Assembly (NCBI GenBank): GCA_017535315.1
Contig: JAFXUD010000040.1
Span: forward strand, 1-64,000
Origin: Victivallales bacterium
GTDB taxonomy: Bacteria; Verrucomicrobiota; Lentisphaeria; Oligosphaerales; Oligosphaeraceae
Reading direction: 5' to 3'
DNA length: 64,000 bases
Below are positions 17,390 through 25,168 of this stretch, piece by piece. The notes under the pieces were generated by a model. That model did not search any database. It saw nothing but the letters and a program-made list of their open reading frames with translations, and was not told the origin of the DNA. The translations under genes were made by a program, and so were the position numbers. Position 1 is the stretch's first letter; the number at the start of each line of letters is the position of its first letter.

Positions 17390-17487
17390 TTTTTTGTGCC
17401 ATTGGTTTAAACTATACACGAAAAAAAACAATTGTCAAATGCATTATGTTTTTTTATTGCTAATTGCTAATGGTGATGAATTACAGA

Positions 17488-19056
17488 TTACTCCATGCGT
17501 CCTTGGGTGCGTGGGTCGAAGGCATCGCGGACGCCTTCACCGACGAATACCCCAAGAAGCATGACTAGGAAAAGCGTGGCGGATGGGTAGAGGATGAGCC
17601 ACCAGGCCCAGCGCTGGCTCTGTGCCTGCTGAAGAAGCTGGCCGATGCTGGCGGTGGGCGGTGGCAGGCCGAAGCCGAGGTAATCCAGAGCGGCGAGGGA
17701 GCCGATGGCCCCGACCAGCGAGAAGGGGAAGAAGGTGATGATGGGTACCAGCGCATTGGGCAGCACGTGCTTCAGCACGATGCGCCAGGCAGGCAACCCA
17801 AGACAGCGTGCAGCCTCCACAAATGCCAGCTTCCGCAGGCGCAACATCTCCGCACGCATATAGTAGGAGATGCCAATCCAATTAAAAAGGGCATAGCAGA
17901 AAATCATTAGCCAGAAGCCTGGCCCATAGATGGAGCCCATGAGTATCACGATGTAGAGAAAGGGCAACGCGCTCCAAATTTCAATGAGCCGCTGACCGCC
18001 CAAGTCAATCCAGCCGCCCAGATAGCCCTGCGTCAGTCCCAGCAGGGAGCCAACCGTCATGGAGCAGACGACCAATATGAGACCAAAGCTCAACGAGGTG
18101 CGCAGGGCATAGAGAAGGCGCACCAGAATGTCGCGCCCCGCATTGTCCAGGCCAAACCAGTGTTTGCGAACGGGACGGAAGGGGAAGCGGACGCTTTCCC
18201 GCTCCACGCTGTAGGTGTAGGAGCGTCCCGCCATAGTCAGATTGCCATTTTGCGGGCCATTCGATGCATCCTGCACGGCCTTCAGGAGCTGGTCGCGCAC
18301 GGCAGCCTCCAATGCGGCGAACTCCTCCGCCTTTCGCAGCGGCGTCGTGCCGTCCTGCTCAAAGAGCCAATTGTAGGATTTGGCACTGCTGTCCGCAACG
18401 CGAACAGTCAGGCGCACCTCGCGCGGGGGACGTGCACGTTTATTGTACGCCAGCAAGGAAAGGGTTGCCGCAGGCACCTCTCCCCTCCCCTTGCATTCAA
18501 TGCTGAACGGTTGCGCGGGCTCGTTGTCGAAGCGCAATTTCAGCTGCTCGGCAAGAGCAGCGGACGATTCCCAGAAATCATCCAGTTTGCGCCCAGTCCA
18601 CTCCGTTTCGCCGATGAGGTTTTCCGCTCCCTGGAAACGAGTAATAGCGCCAGCGCGGTCAAGGCTGACACCGCAGACCATTGGCACAGGCTCCAGACGG
18701 CAGGTGACACGCAGGGAATCGGAGAGTTCGTCTGGCGAGAGGATGTCATTGGGTCCCGTGGCAACCAAAGGCCAAAGCATCCAACCGTCGGCAAAGGCAG
18801 TACTCTTCTGGAGTTTGTGATAGTCGGGACGCGTGTTCAGCCCGCTGCCGGTAAACTCGTTGTCGGGATAGAAGCGAAACACAGGAAAGTAGAATTTCCC
18901 GTTATAGCGCATCACAAGCGGGACGCTGTTGCACAGCAGCTCCGAGCAAAGGCTGACGCCATAGAGCACAAGCAGACAGACCAGCGACCAGAAGGCACGC
19001 CGATGCCGCCTGAAACGTCTCAGGCGACGCACCGTTATGGGATTCAGATGAAACAT
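17488..19056 (-). CDS. YejE/OppC-type ABC transporter permease with a large periplasmic insertion
   Basis: 522 residues. The start resembles YejE: a TM helix, then VMRYNGKFYFPVFRFYP, then GWMLWP. The C-terminal permease domain (from WFGLDNAGRDILVRLLYALRTS) carries the binding-protein-dependent permease loop EAARCLGLPAWRIVLKH. YejE proteins are about 340 residues; here roughly 180 extra residues lie between these blocks, with no transmembrane helix, probably in the periplasm. The usual YejA, YejB and YejF partners are absent. The ATG at 19056 is chosen because the longer 5' reading frame (from 19125) is translated from a palindromic repeat. It should import or export peptides, if it still has partners elsewhere. 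Confidence 0.8.
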   Translation of the reverse strand: MFHLNPITVRRLRRFRRHRRAFWSLVCLLVLYGVSLCSELLCNSVPLVMRYNGKFYFPVFRFYPDNEFTGSGLNTRPDYHKLQKSTAFADGWMLWPLVATGPNDILSPDELSDSLRVTCRLEPVPMVCGVSLDRAGAITRFQGAENLIGETEWTGRKLDDFWESSAALAEQLKLRFDNEPAQPFSIECKGRGEVPAATLSLLAYNKRARPPREVRLTVRVADSSAKSYNWLFEQDGTTPLRKAEEFAALEAAVRDQLLKAVQDASNGPQNGNLTMAGRSYTYSVERESVRFPFRPVRKHWFGLDNAGRDILVRLLYALRTSLSFGLILVVCSMTVGSLLGLTQGYLGGWIDLGGQRLIEIWSALPFLYIVILMGSIYGPGFWLMIFCYALFNWIGISYYMRAEMLRLRKLAFVEAARCLGLPAWRIVLKHVLPNALVPIITFFPFSLVGAIGSLAALDYLGFGLPPPTASIGQLLQQAQSQRWAWWLILYPSATLFLVMLLGVFVGEGVRDAFDPRTQGRME

Positions 19057-19073
19057 TAAAGTTCGTGCATGGA

Positions 19074-19163
19074 GGGACGAGAGGGACGGGAAAGACGGGA
19101 GCGACAGCGAAGTGCCTGATGCCATTTCACTGTCGCTCCCGTCCCTCCCGTCTCTCCTGTCCC
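19074..19163. repeat. Palindromic repeat family C, copy 1
   Basis: A 90-bp imperfect inverted repeat: GGGACGAGAGGGACGGG... on the left pairs with ...CCCGTCTCTCCTGTCCC on the right around a short centre. A clearly related element occurs at 48394-48476; in the same (reverse) orientation both read GGGACAGGAGAGACGGGA. It lies between the secreted-protein stop (19187) and the permease start (19056), inside an apparent operon. Confidence 0.85.
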
Positions 19164-19186
19164 TTTTAAGTCAGGAGTATTACTCC

Positions 19187-19840
19187 CTACTTCGTCAGTT
19201 TGAAATCGTAGAAGCGGTTGATGCCCTCGCAACCCGTGATGCCTGCGTAGAAACCACGCTTTAGCTCGGGAAGCATGCAGCCGAACTTGACGCCGTTACA
19301 GGTGACGGTCAGGATAGGGCATTTGCTGGTGAACTGCACTTTCGCCTCCATCGTGTATTTCGTGTTCGCCTCAAAGGGGACATTCACGAAAGCAGCCCTG
19401 CGCCAGAAGGGCTTACCATCTACAATCTGGTGATGCCAGACATTCAACCCATCATTGAAAAGCACGATTTCCCAGTACTCCGCGAACTGCGGATTACCAT
19501 TTTCATTCTTGTCAATCGAGTTGGCCAGCACGATTTCAGGCGCCATCTTGTACTCGAAAAGCATCGTTGCGGAGATGGTCGCGTTCCCAGGCACGGGCTC
19601 CTTATAGACCATGCTGGTGAAGTTGTTTTCCCGCTGAAGCTGTTCGCCAGGCAGGTTTTCGTCTGAGACCTGGTTCTGGATATAGCCGTCCTTCTGCACC
19701 CAGCCGCCGATGTAGTCCCAGCGGGGACTTTTCAACATTATCCAGTCTTCCTTCTTCCATCCGTCCTGCGTAAAAGTGCAGGCAAACTCTTCTGCCATCG
19801 CCATTGCGGCTACAAACAACATAAGTAATGCTCGTTTCAT
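19187..19840 (-). CDS. Secreted beta-jelly-roll (concanavalin/DUF1080-like) protein
   Basis: 217 residues with a signal peptide (about 1-16, ending AMAMA). The body (ATISATMLFEYKMAPEIVLANS, then YWEIVLFNDGLNVWHHQI) has the beta-strand pattern of LamG or DUF1080 (3-keto-glycoside hydrolase-like) jelly rolls. It is short for a catalytic domain and could be a binding module. It is the fourth gene in the minus-strand run (17 bp after the repeat protein). Confidence 0.5.
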   Translation of the reverse strand: MKRALLMLFVAAMAMAEEFACTFTQDGWKKEDWIMLKSPRWDYIGGWVQKDGYIQNQVSDENLPGEQLQRENNFTSMVYKEPVPGNATISATMLFEYKMAPEIVLANSIDKNENGNPQFAEYWEIVLFNDGLNVWHHQIVDGKPFWRRAAFVNVPFEANTKYTMEAKVQFTSKCPILTVTCNGVKFGCMLPELKRGFYAGITGCEGINRFYDFKLTK

Positions 19841-19857
19841 AATTACCTCAAATAACT

Positions 19858-20154
19858 TCAGCCATAGAGTGCGTCCATCTGGTCTTTGCTCAGGCGTTTG
19901 CGGCGCTTCGTCGGTGCGGATTTGCCCATGGAGCCAAGGCCACCCGACATCGCGGGGCCAGAGGGGCCGCCAGACATTGCGGGGCCAGAGGGGCCGCCTG
20001 CCATCGCAGGGCCAGAAGGACCGCCAGCCATCGTGGGGCCAGAGGCTCCACCCGCTGGTGCGTTCACAGGCGCCGCCACACGGCGTCTGCGGGGTTTGTT
20101 TTCGTCAGCCGCGAAAAGGCTGTCCATGAAATCATTGCTTGCGCGTTTAGCCAT
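19858..20154 (-). CDS. Small basic Gly-rich repeat protein with FliM/FliN-like end motifs
   Basis: 98 residues, not recognised. The centre holds four 9-residue repeats of GGPSGPAM(A/S), encoded by a 27-bp DNA repeat. The ends are basic (PRRRR at the N side, KRRKR at the C side). Both termini carry a short motif of similar shape: NDFMDSLFA (about 7-15) and SKDQMDALYG (about 89-98). The latter resembles LSQEEIDALF, the CheY-binding peptide of FliM/FliN. ATG at 20154 follows AGGAGA. It lies 14 bp after the fusion gene and 17 bp before the jelly-roll gene. It may be a flexible linker that presents two short binding motifs, but there is no partner gene for this here. Confidence 0.75.
   Translation of the reverse strand: MAKRASNDFMDSLFAADENKPRRRRVAAPVNAPAGGASGPTMAGGPSGPAMAGGPSGPAMSGGPSGPAMSGGLGSMGKSAPTKRRKRLSKDQMDALYG
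19946..20053. repeat. Four 27-bp coding tandem repeats
   Basis: Four adjacent 27-bp units encode the GGPSGPAM(A/S) repeats of the small protein. The first two units differ at three positions, the others at a few more, so the array is fairly young and may expand or contract without frameshift. Confidence 0.9.
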
Positions 20155-20168
20155 TTTGATTCTCCTTG

Positions 20169-21554
20169 TTAAAAACTGTCCTGTTGTTTTGGCAAAGGAA
20201 ACCCAGGACCAATTGCGTCCATACAATAATATCCACCATTTTTGTGAACATTCCACACGAAAAGGAAATATCTTTCAAAAAAAGGTGCAATTTTTTCCAA
20301 ACTGAAGCGTTCGATGGCGGATTTTCGAATGGAAAGCCTGTCCAAACCATCCACCAGTTCCATCGCCTTCGCGAATTCGGCGGCGGTACGGCAACGGAAT
20401 CCCGTTTTTCCGTTGATGACCGTTTCGGGAAAGGCCCCCCAGTCGGTTGTCAGGACTGGTGTCCCGCACATCTGCGCCTCAATCGCCACATAGCCAAAGG
20501 GTTCTGGGTAGATTGTCGGCATCAGGACCGCCTTTGCGCGGGAAAGCAGCAACGCCTTCTCCCTGCCGAAAACCCCATTATACACCATCTTCAACTCCAA
20601 CCCCGCGTCCTTCGCCACCTGACGCGCCAAATCAATCCCCTTGTCCGAAGCATTCCGTCCCAAATAAAGCAGATAGTTTTCAGGATGCCAGTGGATGAAA
20701 TACTCCTCGGCATGCACAAAATGCGGGATGACAGCGTCAAAATATCGCGTGCTCCAGGTATATTCCGCCTGTGTCGTGTAAATGATGTTCTGCTGCGCAT
20801 ACGAGGGGAAGACGCGATACGGCGCCCAGCAGTGGTCATACCCTACCATCGGCTCCATGACAGGAAGTCCGAAATCCTCAATGCCCGACTGGCTCGCGCC
20901 ATACATGGAGGCTATCAACTGCGGCTTCTCCATCTTCACAATATTTTTCTGAAGCAGCCTGTTCAGCCTTGCGTTGTAGGTTCTATGCCAAGAGCCTCCG
21001 TATATCCAACGCCCCGTCGGCTTGCCTGTGGAAACAAAGCGTCCCCCTTCTGGCACAACGGAGCCAGGCACACCATAATAGATGAACGAAATGCCTAGAT
21101 AGGAGAGCATCTGGCAGAAATTGCGGCAATTGAAAAGCTGCGCGTCGGCGGGGGCGCTGGCAATATCCAACGGAAGGGCTGGATGCCCCAGCACATGCAC
21201 CAGGCCGACCTCCGACTTGCGTTCATTCTCCACCTCCACCCAGTGCCCATGACAAAGCCCCTTGTGTTCCTCGGGTATCTCCCAGTCATACGGGAAGGTC
21301 GCGCACTGGAGCGGCTTCACGGGGTTGATGGTGCAAAGGTTGTTCTCGTCCTGAAAAACGCAGGAACCGTCAGGCTTGTCCGCATAGACAAGCCCCTTGC
21401 GGTCGACAGAAAGGCACGTGTATTTATCGATGAGTTCCTCGACGCTGATGCCAAGGAACTGCGCGATTGGTTTCAGTTCGTTCTCCCGTACATGGACGAC
21501 GCCCTCCCAGCGGCAGCAATTGCCGCAACAGGCGCATTTGAATATCTTTTTCAT
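20169..21554 (-). CDS. YkgJ-type cysteine-cluster domain fused to a GT4 glycosyltransferase
   Basis: 461 residues in one frame. The N-terminal 100 residues are a YkgJ/CxxCxxCC domain: C7, C9, C10, C13, C14, then C65, C74 and C84 in the DGSC-x8-C-x9-C-x-FP order typical of this metal-binding family. From about 117 (VHVLGHPALPLDIASAPAD) the sequence is a GT4-type transferase with GRNASDKG, and EPFGYVAIEAQMCGTPVLTT as the donor-binding E-x7-E region. GT4 enzymes move sugars from nucleotide donors. I know of no standard function for this fusion. The gene is 15 bp after SNF2 and 14 bp before the small repeat protein. Confidence 0.85.
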   Translation of the reverse strand: MKKIFKCACCGNCCRWEGVVHVRENELKPIAQFLGISVEELIDKYTCLSVDRKGLVYADKPDGSCVFQDENNLCTINPVKPLQCATFPYDWEIPEEHKGLCHGHWVEVENERKSEVGLVHVLGHPALPLDIASAPADAQLFNCRNFCQMLSYLGISFIYYGVPGSVVPEGGRFVSTGKPTGRWIYGGSWHRTYNARLNRLLQKNIVKMEKPQLIASMYGASQSGIEDFGLPVMEPMVGYDHCWAPYRVFPSYAQQNIIYTTQAEYTWSTRYFDAVIPHFVHAEEYFIHWHPENYLLYLGRNASDKGIDLARQVAKDAGLELKMVYNGVFGREKALLLSRAKAVLMPTIYPEPFGYVAIEAQMCGTPVLTTDWGAFPETVINGKTGFRCRTAAEFAKAMELVDGLDRLSIRKSAIERFSLEKIAPFFERYFLFVWNVHKNGGYYCMDAIGPGFPLPKQQDSF

Positions 21555-21569
21555 TGTCTGTTCCTCGTA

Positions 21570-24500
21570 CTATTTCAGCAGGCCGCGCAATTCATCCAAG
21601 GTAAGCCGTGAATCGTTGCCGCTGGCATCCACACTGTCGATGACCTCTGCAAAGAGCTGCCGTTTGGATTCCACGATCTGGAGCACCTTCTCCTCAATGG
21701 AGTCCTTGACGATGAGGCGATAGGCAAAGACGGGCTTGTCCTGTCCAATGCGATGCGTACGGTCGATGGCCTGGTTCTCCACGGCGGGATTCCACCATGG
21801 GTCAAACAGAAACACATAGTCCGCCTTCGTCAAGGTCAGTCCCGTACCCGCTGCCTTCAGGCTCAACAGGAAGACAGAGGGGCTCTCATCCTGCTCAAAC
21901 TCCTGAACGATACGCGCCCGCTTCTCGACCGCAACCTCTCCCGTGATCATACGGTAGTTCATCTGTGCCTTCACCAGTTCCGCCTCAATCAGTTTCAGCA
22001 TACTTGTGAATTGGCTGAACACCAGCACGGAATGTCCGCTTTCCAGCAGTTCGGTCAGGCGTTCCATCAGCATCAGCAGCTTCGGAGAGGCAAACTTCTC
22101 TTGAAGTCCCTCCAGCAGTTCAGGGGCACAGCAGAACATGCGAAGCCGCGTGATGGCGGCAAGGATATTCACTGCGCTGAAGCTGTCGGCACTAAGCCGC
22201 GCCTTCACCAGTTCCTTGTTGTAGTCCTTCCGCATTTCAGGTGGCATTTCGACCGCCTGCAATTCCTCTGTTTTCGGCGGAAGCTCTGGCGCAACCATCT
22301 CCTTGGTGCGGCGAATCATCAGCATGTTCAGACGGTGTGCGACAAGCACCCTGCCGCTGGCACTTCCATACTGCGCCAGGAAATCCTCCCGCTTGCCCAG
22401 CAGACCTGGGTTGATGAAGTCCATGATGGACCACAAATCACTCAGGCTGTTTTCAAGGGGAGTGCCCGTCAGGGCCATTCGGCATCCAGCCTCCAGTGTC
22501 CGCACGGCACTGCTGATCTGTGCGTCAGGGTTCTTGATGGCCTGCGCTTCATCCAGCACCACGAAGTCAAAATCGAGTTGAGAGAGCTGGGCGATTTCAC
22601 TACGTACGAGACCATAGTGGGTAACCAGCAGATCGTAGCCATCCTTTTCCAATACCTTCTGGCGGGCATGCCTGTCCCCCACCATAGCCGTGGTTTTCAA
22701 GTCACGGCAAAAGGTTGCACTTTGCTGAACCCACACAGGCACGACAGATGCAGGAGCCACCACCAATGCACGAAAACGCTTGCCTGTTGCAGTCCGCCGC
22801 CAAGCATCCAGCATGGCCAGTACCTCCAAGGTTTTGCCAAGCCCCATGTCGTCCGCCAGAATCGCTCCCACGCCAAAACGGCTTCGCTCAAGCAGAAACT
22901 GCGTTCCAATTCGCTGGTAGGGACGCAGAATAGCAAGGAGGGAGCTATCTATCGGCGGCAGTTCAGGTACTGTGGTTTTGGCTAGCCGTTGGGCAAAGCT
23001 GACAGAGCGGTCTTCCAGTTGAAGCACGCCTAACTCCTCTAGGTGCTTCATGGCATCTGCAGCCTTGTCAGGGAGCATCAATAGCTGGCCTTCATCGACT
23101 CCACTTTCCGATAACGCTTTAAGCGCCTCCCGAAGAGAGTCAGGATCAATGTCAAACCACTGCCCTGCACTGTTTCGAACGAGGGTATTGTTCTGCATGG
23201 CGGCATGCTGAAGTTCCCTCAAAGGAAGAAACGCTTTTCCACAACGGCATGAGGCGCTGAGTTCCACTAGATTCCCTCTGGCATGAAGGGAAAGCTCCAC
23301 CATTGTCTTGTGAGAAGTGCCGTCCAGCAGTCCCTTTGTGTTGTCATCGCAGCGTTTATTCACCTCCTGCGGAAGTTCGTTCCAGAACTGGCGAATCTTG
23401 AAGGCGTTTTCAATGGTCCCCTTGCAAAAATACTCGTCATTGTAGAAGCTACCGTCTGCATCGTCCATCAACTTTCGTATCCTGTTTTCCAAAGCTGGCA
23501 TAGAATCGGTCTTGCTGAAAAAAAGGACAAAACTCCCGTTGCGATAATCCAGACGTCGCCTCATGCCATCCTTTCCAATGTGCCAATTCTGATGTTCAGA
23601 CTGTAGCATCAGGTAGAAATTATAGCCGTCAAAACGTACTGAAATACGAAGGGGAGCCTCTTTTTCCTCGACAACTTGCAGGCACGAAGAAGGCTGCAAG
23701 ATTTCCAGCTGGCCTTCCAGCATCTCAGGCAAACGACGGCAAAGATCACCACGTGAAATATCCGCAGATGCCTGCCCGAAATGACTATTCAGTGCGTCAA
23801 AGGAAATCGGGGAATTGAAGCTGGAAAGTCGGTTCCGCACAATGCATCCCGTCGGGTCTTCTGCAATTAGCTTTTGCAAATCCTTGAAGTGATACTCGCG
23901 GCCATTCTCCATAACCAACAGCAGTGCCACGCGAACAAAGGACTTATGGTCAAAAAGCCGCACCACCAGCTCCTTGGGCTTTCCAATGTCCACCGCATCA
24001 ATGGCCTTCTGCGAAGTGGCCTCGACAATGCGTCCTGGCTCCTGTTTCCACCGCTCCATCCAGCGCCAGAAGTCAGTGGTATTCAGGCAGAGTTCACGCT
24101 TTCCAAGTTGCTGCATCGGCAGTTCACGCAGTTTCAGATGCAGCCAGCGGATAAACTCCTTGTCCTTTTCCGACCAAAGCCAATTCGGCGAAGCCCCTTG
24201 CATCTCGACTTTTTCCAGCTCAAGGCCAAACAAACGGACAGCTGACAGAAGCATCTGGGTACGCTCGCCTTTTTCCACCCTGTAGAACCGCAAAACCGTC
24301 CCATAGCGATTCGAGTTGAAATCCGCTTCACAGACGAGAGAGCATTGCCTTGGAGAAGGTGGCTGCGGACGTTGCCTGGGAGAATCAAACGATGCGTCAT
24401 CGGCAAAAAAAGTCAACTGCTTCAGCGGTGAAGACAGCTGATGTCTTGGCTGTACTGATGATGCAGTCAGGTTTTTCGCTTTTGTTGCCTGTCCCTCTTT

Positions 24501-24854
24501 TTGGGGCTGCGCCCGGGGAGTTTTTCTGCCCACGGGCATTGCCCATTTTTCCTTTTGACAGACCAGCTTGAAAAGAAACGTCGCCAAATAGGTGTGGATG
24601 CATTCAGGCTTGGGATAGCCACAGTCACAGCGGCAACTCCATACCCCATTTTCAAGATGCCAAACAGGATGAAACGCATCCATCGTGGCGCGAAGCGAAA
24701 ACGGCGTGAACTTCAACACCATCCGTTGAATACGCATGGAAAACGCCTTGGCGTTCGCTATTAGAACAGGAGAATAACGTGCGTTTATCTCCTCTTCCGT
24801 CAGCCACTGCCCCAACCAAGCAGGTGCTTCTTTGTCATGTTCTATTTCTATCAT
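21570..24854 (-). CDS. SNF2-family helicase with N-terminal SWIM zinc finger
   Basis: 1094 residues. The SWIM motif is near the start (C74, C76, C78, then C85-x-H87). The SNF2 ATPase core follows in the last half: GAILADDMGLGKT (Walker A), VLDEAQAIKN (DEAH-type), ALTGTPLENS, SVLVFSQFTSML and HRIGQDKPVFAYRL (motif VI). Such proteins translocate on DNA, remodel protein-DNA complexes, or act in repair or defence. No methylase or nuclease is adjacent. The predicted ATG at 24854 has no ribosome site; a palindromic element begins 12 bp upstream and may have replaced the native leader. It is the first gene of the five-gene minus run. Confidence 0.93.
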   Translation of the reverse strand: MIEIEHDKEAPAWLGQWLTEEEINARYSPVLIANAKAFSMRIQRMVLKFTPFSLRATMDAFHPVWHLENGVWSCRCDCGYPKPECIHTYLATFLFKLVCQKEKWAMPVGRKTPRAQPQKEGQATKAKNLTASSVQPRHQLSSPLKQLTFFADDASFDSPRQRPQPPSPRQCSLVCEADFNSNRYGTVLRFYRVEKGERTQMLLSAVRLFGLELEKVEMQGASPNWLWSEKDKEFIRWLHLKLRELPMQQLGKRELCLNTTDFWRWMERWKQEPGRIVEATSQKAIDAVDIGKPKELVVRLFDHKSFVRVALLLVMENGREYHFKDLQKLIAEDPTGCIVRNRLSSFNSPISFDALNSHFGQASADISRGDLCRRLPEMLEGQLEILQPSSCLQVVEEKEAPLRISVRFDGYNFYLMLQSEHQNWHIGKDGMRRRLDYRNGSFVLFFSKTDSMPALENRIRKLMDDADGSFYNDEYFCKGTIENAFKIRQFWNELPQEVNKRCDDNTKGLLDGTSHKTMVELSLHARGNLVELSASCRCGKAFLPLRELQHAAMQNNTLVRNSAGQWFDIDPDSLREALKALSESGVDEGQLLMLPDKAADAMKHLEELGVLQLEDRSVSFAQRLAKTTVPELPPIDSSLLAILRPYQRIGTQFLLERSRFGVGAILADDMGLGKTLEVLAMLDAWRRTATGKRFRALVVAPASVVPVWVQQSATFCRDLKTTAMVGDRHARQKVLEKDGYDLLVTHYGLVRSEIAQLSQLDFDFVVLDEAQAIKNPDAQISSAVRTLEAGCRMALTGTPLENSLSDLWSIMDFINPGLLGKREDFLAQYGSASGRVLVAHRLNMLMIRRTKEMVAPELPPKTEELQAVEMPPEMRKDYNKELVKARLSADSFSAVNILAAITRLRMFCCAPELLEGLQEKFASPKLLMLMERLTELLESGHSVLVFSQFTSMLKLIEAELVKAQMNYRMITGEVAVEKRARIVQEFEQDESPSVFLLSLKAAGTGLTLTKADYVFLFDPWWNPAVENQAIDRTHRIGQDKPVFAYRLIVKDSIEEKVLQIVESKRQLFAEVIDSVDASGNDSRLTLDELRGLLK

Positions 24855-24866
24855 TATATCATTGTC

Positions 24867-25065
24867 GTTACTATTCAGAAGAGAAGCATATTTGCACGAA
24901 CCGCCAGACTTTCTGCGCCTTGCCGCTCCGCTTCGCTACGCGGCAAGGCGCAAAGGGACTCGGTGAACTGCTTATCCCGTGGTTTTCGCTCGCGCCAAAG
25001 GCGTTCGCTTCACCCACGGCTATGTTCTTGCCGCCGCTACGCGGCTTACCCTTCTGAATAGTTAC
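24867..25065. repeat. Palindromic repeat family A, copy 1 (about 200 bp)
   Basis: The ends are inverted repeats (GTTACTATTCAGAAG and CTTCTGAATAGTTAC). Inside are strong stems: TGCGCCTTGCCGC/GCGGCAAGGCGCA, a CCGTGG/CCACGG stem with the inner hairpin CGCCAAAGGCG, and GCCGCTACGCGGC. The inverse copy is at 54347-54546. It lies immediately upstream of the SNF2 start. No ORF is present; the fold suggests a structured MITE or REP-type element. The remaining sequence up to 25169 shows nothing else. Confidence 0.9.
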
Positions 25066-25168
25066 CATTGGTCTTTATTTATGATACACTACACCTTGCA
25101 AGGCCGCGATGGCAACCTGTCCTGTGCTTTGCGCTAAAGTGCAGGGATAAGCAAAGCCGAGACGGCCT

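Noticed and set aside
14657-17564. Long plus-strand ORFs (417 and 542 residues) opposite the DegT genes
   Set aside because: The minus-strand genes have the PLP motifs and ribosome sites; the antisense frames are shadows.
19858-20154. RiPP precursor peptide
   Set aside because: No leader/core pattern, no maturase or protease in the operon, and few modifiable residues; the YejE homologue alone is not enough.
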